A stretch of 64,000 nt of DNA from Marinimicrococcus sp033875255. Its GTDB lineage: Bacteria > Pseudomonadota > Alphaproteobacteria > Geminicoccales > Geminicoccaceae. Both the position numbers and the translations under genes were made by a program. The stretch is from positions 186,001 through 250,000 of the forward strand of contig JAWZSN010000001.1 of NCBI GenBank assembly GCA_033875255.1, written 5' to 3'. The notes below the pieces were generated by a model. It was given only the letters and a program-made list of their open reading frames with translations, had not been told where the DNA came from and did no database searches. Below are positions 26,047 through 34,544 of the stretch, in pieces (position 1 is the stretch's first letter; the number at the start of each line of letters is the position of its first letter).

Positions 26047-27071
26047 TGCACCGCGTTGCGAGCGGCTTCGCGGATGCGGTCGATCTCGGCGTAGACCGCA
26101 TCGACGATCTCGTCCCCGAGCTCCTCCTTGAGATAGGCCTGCAGCGGCTCGCGCGTGGCGTCGCGGAACTGCTGGGCCTCCTCGGGCGTCGGGAAGTAGA
26201 CCTCCATACCCTTCTCGCGGAGAGCGCCCACCGCGCTCACCCGGGCCTGGTAGTTGCGCTCGCCATACTCGGTGGCGGCGGCCATCTGCGCGCCGGTCAG
26301 CACGACCTCGCGCAGCTCCTCGGGCAGGCTCTTGAAGAAGGCCTCGTTGATCACGAGCGAGTTGAGGCCGAGCTGGTGGTTGTCGACCGTCAGATATTTC
26401 TGGACCTGCCAGAAGGAGTAGTCGTGGATGACGCCCAGCGGGTTCTCCTGGCCGTCCACCACGCCCTGCTGCATCGCCCCGTAGAGCTCCTCCCACGGCA
26501 CCGGCGTGGGCGAGCCGCCCATCGCCTTGACCATCTCCAGCGACATCGGGCTCGGCGGGACCCGCATCCGGATCCCTTCCATGTCGGCCGGACTCTTGAT
26601 CGGCCGGACATTGTTGGTGAAGGTGCGGAACCCGTAGGAGGCGGCGGCGAGCAGGCGGAGGTTGGACTGCTCCGCCATGGCGTCGTTCATCTGCGCGAAC
26701 GTGTCGCTGCGCAGGAAGACCTGGGCCTCCTCGTCGTTGGCGAAGAGGTAGGGCGTGGCCAGGATCACCATCGGCCCGTAGAACCGGTCGAGATTCTGCT
26801 CGTCGCCATGGGCCATCTGGATGGCGCCGATCTTGGTCTGCTCGAGGGCCTCGCCGATCGTGCCGAGCTGGCTCGACGGCAGCACCGTGACCTCGATCCG
26901 GCCGCCGCTATTGCCCTCGACATAGGCCTCGAAGACCTGCCAGCCCTTGTGCAGCGGGCTCTCGATCGACTCGCCATGGCTGGCGCGGATGTCGAACTCG
27001 GCGGCGGCAGCGCCGCTGGCCAGGGCCAGGACGCCGGCCGCCCCGAGAAGCGCAGCCTTGAAGCTCGTCAT
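26043..27071 (-). CDS. dctP: TRAP transporter substrate-binding protein (DctP)
   Basis: 342 residues. Signal peptide to about residue 24 (SGAAAAE). The conserved arginine that binds the ligand carboxylate is seen in GIRMRVPPSP near residue 168, followed by the GGSPTPVPWEELYGAMQQGVVDGQENP block of the DctP family. GGGAGG is 9 bases before the ATG. The ligand should carry a carboxylate. The neighbouring RraA-family gene and LacI regulator make a sugar acid or keto/hydroxy acid plausible (inference). Confidence 0.94.
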   Translation of the reverse strand: MTSFKAALLGAAGVLALASGAAAAEFDIRASHGESIESPLHKGWQVFEAYVEGNSGGRIEVTVLPSSQLGTIGEALEQTKIGAIQMAHGDEQNLDRFYGPMVILATPYLFANDEEAQVFLRSDTFAQMNDAMAEQSNLRLLAAASYGFRTFTNNVRPIKSPADMEGIRMRVPPSPMSLEMVKAMGGSPTPVPWEELYGAMQQGVVDGQENPLGVIHDYSFWQVQKYLTVDNHQLGLNSLVINEAFFKSLPEELREVVLTGAQMAAATEYGERNYQARVSAVGALREKGMEVYFPTPEEAQQFRDATREPLQAYLKEELGDEIVDAVYAEIDRIREAARNAVQ

Positions 27072-27101
27072 TGTCGTTGCCTCCCTAAGTCCGTGAATTG
27101 A

Positions 27102-27761
27102 TCAGAGCACGCCGTATTTCTCGTAGACCTCGGCGAGCTTCATGCCGCGCGCGAGCTCGTCGCGCGTGGCGTTCTCGCCGTCGATCTTCTCGAGCGCCGC
27201 GGCAACGACCGCTTCCGCGATCTCGGCGGGGATCACCACGACCCCGTCGACATCACCGAAGACCAGGTCGCCGGGGCGGACGGCGACGCCGCCGCAGCGC
27301 ACCGGCACGTCCATGGCGATCATCTTGCCGCGGCCTTGTGAATCGAGCGGGCCGATGCCGCCGCAAAAGACCGGAAAGCCGGTCTCGCGGATCTGCCGCA
27401 CGTCGCGCGCCAGCCCGTCGGTGACGCAGCCCGCGGCACCGCGATAGCCGGCCGCGGTGGACAGCAGCTCGCCCCAGGGCGCGATGCGGTCGGTGGGGCC
27501 GTCGCAGGCCAGCACTGCCACCTCGTCCTGGCGCAGGTCGTCGATCAGGGCGATCTCGACGGCGTAGAAGTTCTCGCCCTCCTCGACGTGATAGACTGGC
27601 ATGAACAGGCCGGTGCGGGCGCGGCCGAAGACGACCTTGGTATCGTCGAGCGGGCGGACGAACGGCCGCATGGCCTGCTCGGTGCGGCCGAAGCCGTCGA
27701 GGACGTCGGAGAGCACGGCGCTGTAGAGGCGGTCTTTGAGGGACCGGAAATCGATGGCCAA
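27102..27761 (-). CDS. RraA family protein (aldolase/decarboxylase-like)
   Basis: 219 residues. The fold family includes 4-hydroxy-4-methyl-2-oxoglutarate/4-carboxy-4-hydroxy-2-oxoadipate aldolases, oxaloacetate decarboxylases and the RNase E inhibitor RraA. Visible are the substrate/metal region GAAGCVTDGLARDVRQI (about 109-125) and GDLVFGDVDGVVVIP (about 160-175). Being the first gene of a DctPQM operon under a LacI-type regulator argues for a catabolic aldolase or decarboxylase rather than an RNA-turnover role. The start codon lies 12 bases from a LacI-type palindrome. Confidence 0.88.
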   Translation of the reverse strand: MAIDFRSLKDRLYSAVLSDVLDGFGRTEQAMRPFVRPLDDTKVVFGRARTGLFMPVYHVEEGENFYAVEIALIDDLRQDEVAVLACDGPTDRIAPWGELLSTAAGYRGAAGCVTDGLARDVRQIRETGFPVFCGGIGPLDSQGRGKMIAMDVPVRCGGVAVRPGDLVFGDVDGVVVIPAEIAEAVVAAALEKIDGENATRDELARGMKLAEVYEKYGVL

Positions 27762-27772
27762 GACCTTGCTCC

Positions 27773-27784
27773 TTAAACGTTTTA
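27773..27784. promoter_or_regulatory. LacI-type operator candidate 1 (rraA side)
   Basis: TTAAACGTTTTA, with the perfect palindromic core AAACGTTT centred on CG, the form bound by many LacI/GalR regulators. It overlaps the leader of rraA, 12 bases from its start codon, so bound protein would block transcription or initiation. Confidence 0.65.
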
Positions 27785-27835
27785 TAGTCAGGTAGCGACG
27801 AGATGGCCGCTCGTCAACGGCACAGGAAGATGCTG

Positions 27836-27847
27836 GAAAACGTTCTT
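27836..27847. promoter_or_regulatory. LacI-type operator candidate 2 (regulator side)
   Basis: GAAAACGTTCTT, an imperfect copy of the first operator, again centred on CG. The two centres are 63 bases apart, six helical turns, which places both sites on the same DNA face and would allow a tetramer to loop. This site lies just before the LacI gene, suggesting autoregulation. Confidence 0.55.
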
Positions 27848-27863
27848 TGGACGAGGAGTGCAG

Positions 27864-28898
27864 ATGAGGGATCTGTCAGCGCCGCGAAAGGTGGCGACGC
27901 TTCGCGAGGTGGCGGAGGCGGCGGGCGTGTCGATCGCCACCGTCTCGAAGGTGGTGAACGGCAGGTTCGAGGGGATGACGGCCAGCACGCGCGAGCGTGT
28001 CGAGGCGGCGGTCCGCGAGCTCGCCTACCGGCCGAACCGCGCCGGGCGGAGCCTGCGCAGCGCCCGGCAGAGCCGCATCGCGATGCTCATCGTCGACCCC
28101 TCGCCGCGCTTCCTGGTCGATCCCTTCATCACCAACATCGTGGCCGGCATCTCCAACGAGGTCAGCATGCGCGGCTATGGCCTGCTGCTCTCGCGCATCG
28201 ATCCCGAGGAGCCGGAGAGCTCCTACATCGTCAAGGGGCAGGAAGCCGACGCGCTGGCGGTCCTCCTCTCCGGCACGGCGCCGGAGCGCGAGCATCTGCT
28301 GGCCCGGCTTGCGGTGCTGGGCCATCCGATGGTGGTGTTCCAGCAGGAGATGCCCGGCAGCGTCGAGGATGTCTGCACCGTGCGCCAGGACGACCTGACG
28401 GGCGCGCGCCAGCTGGCGCGGCGCATCCTCGAGCGTCGCCCGAGGCGCGCCTTGTGCCTCCTGCCGCGCCAGCGCTGGCCTGCCATCGAGGCCCGTCTGC
28501 AGGGCTTCGAGGAGGTCCTGGCGCCGGCCGGTGTGACGCTGTCGCATCTGCGCTGCGACGAGGGCGACATGGAAGGCGCGCTCGATGCGCTGCGCGAGCA
28601 TCTCGCGGCCGGCCCGCTTCCCGACGTCATCATCGGCACCAACGACCGGCTCGCGGTGGTAGCCGTCGAGGTCCTGCAGGCGATGGGCTGCAAGGTGCCC
28701 GAGGATGTGGGCGTCAGCGGCTTCAACGCCTTCCCGTTCACCACGCCGCTGCGCCCGCGACTGGCGACCGTGCGCTCGCCCGCCTACCGGCTGGGCGAGC
28801 TGGGCGCGCGGCTGCTGATCGAGCGTATCGAGCAGGGCGCGTTCGGCACGCGCGAGAGCGTCCTTCCGGTCGAGCTGGTCGAAGGCGAGTCGCTCTGA
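27864..28898 (+). CDS. LacI family transcriptional regulator
   Basis: 344 residues. N-terminal helix-turn-helix ATLREVAEAAGVSIATVSKVVNG with hinge helix YRPNRAGRSLRS (around 50-62), then a periplasmic-binding-protein-like ligand domain. The ATG at 27864 is preceded by GAGGAG; a GTG two codons upstream is less well spaced. It is divergent from rraA-dctPQM across 102 bases containing two operator-like palindromes, so it very likely represses that operon and itself until a ligand, probably the transported compound or a product of it, is present. Confidence 0.93.
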   Translation: MRDLSAPRKVATLREVAEAAGVSIATVSKVVNGRFEGMTASTRERVEAAVRELAYRPNRAGRSLRSARQSRIAMLIVDPSPRFLVDPFITNIVAGISNEVSMRGYGLLLSRIDPEEPESSYIVKGQEADALAVLLSGTAPEREHLLARLAVLGHPMVVFQQEMPGSVEDVCTVRQDDLTGARQLARRILERRPRRALCLLPRQRWPAIEARLQGFEEVLAPAGVTLSHLRCDEGDMEGALDALREHLAAGPLPDVIIGTNDRLAVVAVEVLQAMGCKVPEDVGVSGFNAFPFTTPLRPRLATVRSPAYRLGELGARLLIERIEQGAFGTRESVLPVELVEGESL

Positions 28899-28902
28899 GC
28901 GC

Positions 28903-29304
28903 TCAGTCCTCGCGCGGCTCCAGCTTGAGCGCGGCCGAGTTCAGGCAGTAGCGCAGCCCCGTAGGCTCGGGCCCGTCCGGGAACACATGGCCCAGATGGC
29001 CCTCGCAGCGGGCGCAGTGAACCTCGGTGCGGCTCATCAGCCAGCTCCGGTCCTGGCGCGTCGCCACGGCCGCCTCGTCGAGCGGCGCCCAGAAGCTCGG
29101 CCAGCCGGTGCCGCTCTCGTACTTCGTGCTGCTGTCGAAGAGCGGCGCGCCGCAGCACACGCAACGGTAGGTCCCGGGCGTCTTGGTGTTCCAGTAGCGG
29201 CCGGTGAACGCCCTCTCGGTGCCGTGCTCGCGGGCCACGCGGTATTCCTCCGCATCGAGCTGCCGCCGCCATTCCTCGTCGCTCTTGACGATCTTCTCGC
29301 TCAC
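28903..29304 (-). CDS. msrB: Peptide-methionine (R)-S-oxide reductase
   Basis: 133 residues from a GTG start preceded by AGGAG; an ATG 21 bases upstream lacks spacing. Repairs the R form of methionine sulphoxide in proteins. Zinc site: C48 and C51 (CVCCGAPLF), C97 and C100 (CARCEGHLGHVF). Catalytic cysteine C120 in RYCLNSAAL. GTGWPSF is the substrate-binding tryptophan block. No signal peptide, so cytoplasmic. Convergent with the LacI gene, only 4 bases apart, and divergent from maiA. Confidence 0.95.
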   Translation of the reverse strand: MSEKIVKSDEEWRRQLDAEEYRVAREHGTERAFTGRYWNTKTPGTYRCVCCGAPLFDSSTKYESGTGWPSFWAPLDEAAVATRQDRSWLMSRTEVHCARCEGHLGHVFPDGPEPTGLRYCLNSAALKLEPRED

Positions 29305-29426
29305 GATGTCTCCTCTCGTCTGCATGGCTTGCCCAAAGCATATGGAGCAAGGGGGCCGTTCCGGGGAGAGGGGGCGGCACGAGCGTCCGCGAGAATGACA
29401 GCGAGACCGGAGGGAAGGGCCGTTCC

Positions 29427-30080
29427 ATGAGGCTTCACGACTACTGGCGCAGCTCCGCTGCCTGGCGGGTGCGCATCGCGCTGAACCTCAAGGATCTCGC
29501 TTTCGAGCAGGTCACGGTGGACCTGCTTGCCGGCGGGCAGCACGCGCCGGCCTACAAGGCGCTCAACCCGCAGGGGCTGGTGCCTCTCCTGGAGGATGGC
29601 GCCGACCGGCTCGGCCAGTCGCTGGCGATCATCGAGTATCTGGAGGAGCGCTACCCCCAGCCGCCGCTGCTGCCCCGCGATCCGGCCCTGCGCGGCAGGG
29701 TCAGGAGCCTCGCCCTGCACATCGCCTGCGACATCCACCCGCTCAACAACACGCGGGTGCTCCGCCACCTGCGCGAGGCGATGGGGATCGACAAGGAAGG
29801 GGTGCAGCGCTGGTACGCGCACTGGATCGCCGAGGGGCTCGCGAGCCTCGAGGCGGCCCTGCAGGCGAGTGCCGGCCGCTACTGCGTGGGCGACACGGTG
29901 AGCCTCGCCGACGTCTGCCTCGTGCCGCAGGTCGGCAATGCGCGACGCTATCGCTGCGAGCTCGGGCCCTATCCGACGATCCGGCGCATCGACGAGGCGC
30001 TGGCGGCGCTGCCGGCCTTCGAGCGGGCCCGGCCGGAGCACCAGCCGGATGCCGGGCCGGCCGCCGGCGCCCCCGGCTGA
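29427..30080 (+). CDS. maiA: Maleylacetoacetate isomerase (zeta-class glutathione transferase)
   Basis: 217 residues. The N-terminal thioredoxin-like domain has the zeta-class active motif RSSAAWRVRIALNLK (residues 8-22) and NPQGLVPLLEDG; the C-terminal helical domain has DIHPLNNTRVL near residue 97 and GDTVSLADVCLVPQV near 155, both typical. It uses glutathione to isomerise maleylacetoacetate to fumarylacetoacetate in tyrosine or gentisate breakdown. No hmgA or fahA gene is next to it, so a broader role on halo or keto acids is possible. GGAGGGAAGG precedes the ATG. Confidence 0.92.
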   Translation: MRLHDYWRSSAAWRVRIALNLKDLAFEQVTVDLLAGGQHAPAYKALNPQGLVPLLEDGADRLGQSLAIIEYLEERYPQPPLLPRDPALRGRVRSLALHIACDIHPLNNTRVLRHLREAMGIDKEGVQRWYAHWIAEGLASLEAALQASAGRYCVGDTVSLADVCLVPQVGNARRYRCELGPYPTIRRIDEALAALPAFERARPEHQPDAGPAAGAPG

Positions 30081-30177
30081 CGCAGGGGCGCCGCGCGGCG
30101 CAGGCTCCTTCAAGGGGCACCGGGGCCGTGCTAGAGCCGATCACCGACACCGCCTCTGCCAGCAACGGGAAAGCCCC

Positions 30178-31242
30178 ATGCCCAACATCCCCGTCGAGAA
30201 GCTGCATGCGCTCACGCTTGCCATCGTGCGCGCGATGGGAAGCAGCGAGCAGGAGGCCCGCGAGGTCGCCGACCATCTGGTGGACTCCAACCTGGCGGGG
30301 CACGATTCGCACGGCGTGGGCATGTTGCCGACCTATGTGCGCCTCCTCCACGAAGGGCTCCTGGTGCCCAACCAGACGCTGCAGACGGTGAGCGACGCCG
30401 GGGCGGTGCTGGTGCTGGAGGCCGCGCGCGGCTACGGCCAGGCGATGGCCCGCGAGGCGATGCGTCGCGGCATCGCGCGGGCCGGCGAGCTCGGTGCCTG
30501 CATCGTGGCGCTGCGGAACAGCGCGCATATCGGCCGCATCGGCACCTATGCCGAGTTCTGCGCGGCCGCCGGCATGGCCTCCGTTCATTTCGTGAACGTG
30601 GCCGACCACCAGGCCTACCAGGCGCCCTATGGGTGCAGCGACGCCCGGCTCGGCACCAACCCGGTATGCGCCGCGGTGCCCGGCGAGGATGGCGGCCCGG
30701 CGCTGCTGCTCGACATGGCGACCAGCGCCATCGCCTTCGGCAAGGCCCGTGTCGCCCGCAACAAGGGCGTGCAGGTGCCGGAGAACAGCCTGATCGACGC
30801 CGAGGGGAGGCCCACCACCGATCCCGTGGCGATGGTCGACGAGCACAAGGGCGCGCTGGTGGCCTTCGGCCTCCACAAGGGCTCGGGCCTGGCGGTGATG
30901 GCGGAGATCCTGGGCGCAGCACTGATCGGCGGGCGGACCATCAAGGACGAGCAGAAGGGCGGCGTGGTCAACAGCATGCTCTCGATCATCATCGACACGC
31001 GGCGCTTCGGGTCCGCCGAGCGCATCGCCGGCGACATTGACGGCGTCAAGAGCTGGATCAAGGCCTCGCGGCCGGCGCCCGGCTTCGAGGAGATCCTGCT
31101 GCCGGGCGACCCCGAGCGCCGCTCGCGCGCCGCGCGCACGAGCGGCGGCGTGCCGCTCGACGAGCGGACGCTGGGCGACATTCTCGATGCCGGTGCCAGC
31201 CTCGGCCTCGAGCGTGCGGCTCTCGAGGGGCTCGCCGGCTGA
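30178..31242 (+). CDS. Ldh2-type malate/L-lactate/ureidoglycolate dehydrogenase family oxidoreductase
   Basis: 354 residues, NAD(P)-dependent 2-hydroxyacid dehydrogenase with the non-Rossmann fold. Visible: the catalytic region HDSHGVGMLPTY near residue 42, RNSAHIGRIGTYAE with the active histidine near residue 119, LLLDMATSAIAFGK near 178, and FGLHKGSGLAVMAEIL near 231. It ends one base into the start of an FAD-dependent L-2-hydroxyacid oxidoreductase, so the two should act on related 2-hydroxyacids. Which acid (malate, lactate, sulpholactate, ureidoglycolate) cannot be told. Confidence 0.9.
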   Translation: MPNIPVEKLHALTLAIVRAMGSSEQEAREVADHLVDSNLAGHDSHGVGMLPTYVRLLHEGLLVPNQTLQTVSDAGAVLVLEAARGYGQAMAREAMRRGIARAGELGACIVALRNSAHIGRIGTYAEFCAAAGMASVHFVNVADHQAYQAPYGCSDARLGTNPVCAAVPGEDGGPALLLDMATSAIAFGKARVARNKGVQVPENSLIDAEGRPTTDPVAMVDEHKGALVAFGLHKGSGLAVMAEILGAALIGGRTIKDEQKGGVVNSMLSIIIDTRRFGSAERIAGDIDGVKSWIKASRPAPGFEEILLPGDPERRSRAARTSGGVPLDERTLGDILDAGASLGLERAALEGLAG

Positions 31243-32372
31243 TGGATCGCGTCGATTGTGTGGTGGTCGGGGCCGGGGTGGTCGGCCTTGCGGTGGCCCG
31301 GCGGCTCGCCATGGCCGGCCGCGAGGTGATCGTTCTCGACAAGGAGCCGATGATCGGCACCGAGACCTCCTCGCGCAACAGCGAGGTGATCCACGCCGGC
31401 ATCTATTATGCGCAGGACAGCCTCAAGGCGCGGCTGTGCATCGAGGGCAAGGAGTTCCTCTACCGCTACTGCGCCGCCCGCGGCGTCCCGCACAAGCGCT
31501 GCGGCAAGCTCATCGTGGCGACCAGCGAGGAGCAGATCGCGACCCTCGAGAAGATCCGCGCCAACGCCGCGCGGATCGGCATGCCGGACCTGGAGGCGTG
31601 GAGTGCCGCCCGCGCGATGGAGCTCGAGCCCGGCCTCTCGTGCACCGGGGCGCTGTGGTCGCCCACTACCGGCATCATCGACAGCCACGGCCTGATGCTG
31701 GCCTACCAGGGCGATGCCGAGCGGCATGGCGCCATGCTCGCCTTCAACGCGCCGCTCGAGCGGGCGCGGGTGACGGGCGAGGGGATCGCGCTGGAGGTCG
31801 GCGGCGACGAGCCGATGAGCCTGATGGCCGATATGGTTATCAACTCGGCCGGGCTCCACGCGCCGGCGCTTGCCCGCCGGATCGAGGGTCTGCCCGGGGA
31901 GACGGTGCCCGGCGCCTTCTACTGCAAGGGCAACTACTACACCCTGCCCGGCAGGTCGCCTTTCTCCCGGCTGATCTACCCGGTGCCCGAGCAGGCCGGG
32001 CTCGGCGTCCACGTCACCGTCGACATGGGCGGCCAGTGCCGGTTCGGGCCGGATACCGAATGGGTCGGCGAGCTGAACTACGACGTCGACCCGCGGCGCG
32101 CCGACGTGTTCTATGAAGAGGTCCGCAAATACTGGCCGGCCCTGAAGGACGGGGTCCTCGAGCCGGGCTATTCGGGCATCCGCCCGAAGATCACGCCGCA
32201 GGGCGCGCCCGCTGCCGACTTCGTGATCAGCGGGCCTCAAGAGCATGGCGTGGCCGGCCTCGTGAACCTCTTCGGGATCGAGAGCCCGGGGCTCACCGCC
32301 TCCTGGGCGGTAGCCCGCGAGACGGCCCGCAAGCTGGGCCTCCCCGAGCTCGCCGAAGAGGTCGACGCCTAA
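31242..32372 (+). CDS. FAD-dependent oxidoreductase, L-2-hydroxyglutarate dehydrogenase (LhgO)-like
   Basis: 376 residues in the DAO superfamily. The dinucleotide fold GAGVVGLAVARRLA lies at residues 10-23, followed by the family's TSSRNSEVIHAGIYY (about 42-56), where the histidine is conserved in LhgO, and by LVNLFGIESPGLTAS near the C-terminus. LhgO oxidises L-2-hydroxyglutarate to 2-oxoglutarate and passes electrons to quinone. The start overlaps the stop of the Ldh2-type gene (TGATG). A rigid assignment to L-2-hydroxyglutarate is not justified from sequence alone. Confidence 0.88.
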   Translation: MDRVDCVVVGAGVVGLAVARRLAMAGREVIVLDKEPMIGTETSSRNSEVIHAGIYYAQDSLKARLCIEGKEFLYRYCAARGVPHKRCGKLIVATSEEQIATLEKIRANAARIGMPDLEAWSAARAMELEPGLSCTGALWSPTTGIIDSHGLMLAYQGDAERHGAMLAFNAPLERARVTGEGIALEVGGDEPMSLMADMVINSAGLHAPALARRIEGLPGETVPGAFYCKGNYYTLPGRSPFSRLIYPVPEQAGLGVHVTVDMGGQCRFGPDTEWVGELNYDVDPRRADVFYEEVRKYWPALKDGVLEPGYSGIRPKITPQGAPAADFVISGPQEHGVAGLVNLFGIESPGLTASWAVARETARKLGLPELAEEVDA

Positions 32373-32404
32373 GGGCGCCGACGAGGGGCGAGGGCACTTT
32401 GCGC

Positions 32405-32440
32405 GGTTGAGCCGCGCGCGGCGCTGCGCGCGGCTCAACC
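32405..32440. terminator. Perfect 15-base stem hairpin between convergent genes
   Basis: GGTTGAGCCGCGCGC at 32405-32419 pairs fully with 32426-32440, leaving a six-base loop. It lies between the ends of the LhgO-like gene and the minus-strand SLC10-like gene. The stem is symmetrical and could stop transcription from both sides, but there is no T run, so Rho help or simple insulation is possible. Confidence 0.6.
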
Positions 32441-32465
32441 GGTTCCAGCCGATCGGGACCGGCTG

Positions 32466-33476
32466 CTAGCTGCCGGCCGGGGCCGCAGCCGGCTCGCCGG
32501 CCGGCGCCAGGCGCTCGGCCCGGGCCGCGTAGCGCTGCGCCATGACGGCGCAGACCATGAGCTGGAGCTGGTGGAAGAGCATCAGCGGCAGCACCACGAG
32601 CCCCACCATGCCGGCCGGGAACAGCACGGCTGCCATCGGCACGCCGCTCGCCAGGGTCTTCTTCGAGCCGCAGAAGACGATTGCCACCTCGTCCGCGCGG
32701 GAGAAGCCGAACAACCGGCTCGCCGCGGTGGTCGCGACCAGCACGACCGCCAGCAGCACCGCGCAGACGAGAAGCAGCAGGCCCAGGGCCGCCGGCGGGA
32801 CCTTCTGCCACAGGTCCATGTGCACCGCCGCGCTGAAGGCTGCGTAGACCACCAGCAGGATGGTCGTCTGGTCGAGCTTTCCGAGCAACTTCTTGTGGCG
32901 CGCCATGAATGTCGCGGTCAGCGGCCGCGAGAGATGGCCGGCCACGAACGGTACGAGCAGCTGCAGGACGATCGACTGGAGCGCGTCCATGGAAACGGTG
33001 GCGCCCTGGGCGCCGATCAGCAGGCCAACCAGCAGCGGCGTGATGAAGATGCCGGCGATGTTGGAGGCCGAGGCACTGCACACCGCGGCTGCCACGTTGC
33101 CGCCACCCATGGAGGTGAGGGCGATCGAGGACTGCACGGTTGAGGGCAGGGCGCACAGGAAGAGGATGCCGGTGATCAGCGCCGGGGCGAGAAGGCTCTC
33201 GGTCACCTCGCCGATCAGCAGACCCAGTGCCGGAAACATCACGAAGGTGGAGGCGAACACCAGCAGGTGCAGCCGCCAGTGGGTGGCGCCGGCAACCACC
33301 GCCTCGCGCGACAGGCGCGCCCCGTGCATGAAGAAGAGGAGGGCGATCGCCGCGGTGGTCACATGCTCCAGCCAGACCGCGGCCTCGCCGCTGGCCGGCA
33401 GGAACGTGGCAAGGCCGATGACCGCCAGCAGCGCCAGCGAGTAGTTGTCGGGACGAAGGCGGGAGAGAAGGGACAT
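32466..33476 (-). CDS. Bile acid:sodium symporter (SLC10A7/YfeH-like) family transporter
   Basis: 336 residues, ten membrane helices. The block LPSTVQSSIALTSMGGGNVAAAVCSASASNIAG (about 109-141) is the crossover motif of the SBF/DUF4137 (SLC10A7-like) group, and FCGSKKTLASGVPM near residue 268 is its second half. Probably a sodium-coupled carrier of organic anions; the substrate is unknown. It is divergent from a LysR gene, with a 19-base palindrome between them, so LysR control is likely. Confidence 0.9.
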   Translation of the reverse strand: MSLLSRLRPDNYSLALLAVIGLATFLPASGEAAVWLEHVTTAAIALLFFMHGARLSREAVVAGATHWRLHLLVFASTFVMFPALGLLIGEVTESLLAPALITGILFLCALPSTVQSSIALTSMGGGNVAAAVCSASASNIAGIFITPLLVGLLIGAQGATVSMDALQSIVLQLLVPFVAGHLSRPLTATFMARHKKLLGKLDQTTILLVVYAAFSAAVHMDLWQKVPPAALGLLLLVCAVLLAVVLVATTAASRLFGFSRADEVAIVFCGSKKTLASGVPMAAVLFPAGMVGLVVLPLMLFHQLQLMVCAVMAQRYAARAERLAPAGEPAAAPAGS

Positions 33477-33572
33477 GAGCGACTTTCCGAGCCCAGGGGA
33501 TCAGGCGAAGAGCACCGGCGCACTGGCGCGAGGCTGCCCGACCTCTAGATCGGCCGTCGAACGGTAATTGTG

Positions 33573-33591
33573 AAGTCCGCTGAGCGGACTT
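33573..33591. promoter_or_regulatory. LysR-type operator candidate (T-N11-A palindrome)
   Basis: Perfect palindrome AAGTCCGC - TGA - GCGGACTT in the divergent region between the SLC10-like gene and the LysR gene. It contains T at 33576 and A at 33588, the T-N11-A spacing of LysR binding sites, and lies 32 bases before the LysR start codon. Confidence 0.65.
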
Positions 33592-33623
33592 ACTGTAATC
33601 ATGAAGCGTGATGGAGGGCCGCC

Positions 33624-34544
33624 TTGTTCGACCCTGTGCAGCTGACGAGCTTTGTGGCGGTCGCCGAGGCGCGGAGCTTCACCGAGGCGGGACGGCGGCT
33701 GGGCCTGCGCCAGTCGACGGTGAGCCAGCATGTAAAGAGGCTGGAGGAGGCGGTGGGCCGGCGCCTGTTCCTGCGCGACACCCATTCGGTGGCGCTCACC
33801 GTCGACGGCGAGGCGATGCTCGGCCACGCCCGCGGCATTCTCGAGGCGCACGCCCGGGCACGGCGCCACTTCGCCACCTCCACGCTGCGCGGCCGGGTTC
33901 GTCTCGGGGTCGCCGAGGACGTCGTGCAGACCCGGCTGCCGGAGGTGCTGCGGCAGTTCAAGCGCGTCCATCCCTCCGTCGAGGTCGAGCTCACGGTGGC
34001 GCTCAGCGGTGCCCTCTTCGGCCTGCTCGACGCCGGCAAGCTCGATCTCGTCCTGGGCAAGCGCCGGCCGGGCGGCGAGCGCGGCAGTCTGCTGCGTCAC
34101 GAGGCGCTGGTCTGGGCCGCGGCGGAAGGCACGGCGGTCGATTCCGAGCGGCCGCTGCCGCTGGTGCTCTATCCCGAGCCCAGCGTCAGCCGGTCGATCA
34201 CCCTCGATGCGCTGGCGGCCGCCGGGCGCTCCTGGCGCATCGCCTGTATCAGCACGAGCCTGAGCGGCCTGCGCGCAGCCGCCCTGGCGGGGCTGGGGAT
34301 CACGGTGCAGGTGAGGGGAATGCTGGCGCCGGGGCTGGTGGAGCTGCCCTGGGGACCCGGTCTGCCACCCTTGGGCGAGATCGATCTCGTGCTGACCGGC
34401 GCGCGGTCCGCCGCGGCGGAGCCGGCAGCGCAGCTGGCCCGGGCCCTGATGCAGGATGCGCTCGCGCCGGAGGGGCGCGATGGTGCGGGCGGAAGGGGTC
34501 GAACCTCCGACACCGGCGGTGTAAACGCCGTGCTCTACCGCTGA
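33624..34544 (+). CDS. LysR family transcriptional regulator
   Basis: 306 residues from a TTG start preceded by GGAGGG. Winged helix-turn-helix near the N-terminus (SFTEAGRRLGLRQSTVSQHVKRLEEAVG), then an effector-binding domain. It is divergent from the SLC10-like transporter gene and the shared promoter region holds a T-N11-A palindrome, so it probably controls the carrier and itself. Odd point: the last 21 or so codons and the stop codon lie antisense to the tRNA-Val gene (34481-34555), so the C-terminal tail after PEGRDG is encoded by tRNA complement. Confidence 0.9.
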   Translation: MFDPVQLTSFVAVAEARSFTEAGRRLGLRQSTVSQHVKRLEEAVGRRLFLRDTHSVALTVDGEAMLGHARGILEAHARARRHFATSTLRGRVRLGVAEDVVQTRLPEVLRQFKRVHPSVEVELTVALSGALFGLLDAGKLDLVLGKRRPGGERGSLLRHEALVWAAAEGTAVDSERPLPLVLYPEPSVSRSITLDALAAAGRSWRIACISTSLSGLRAAALAGLGITVQVRGMLAPGLVELPWGPGLPPLGEIDLVLTGARSAAAEPAAQLARALMQDALAPEGRDGAGGRGRTSDTGGVNAVLYR

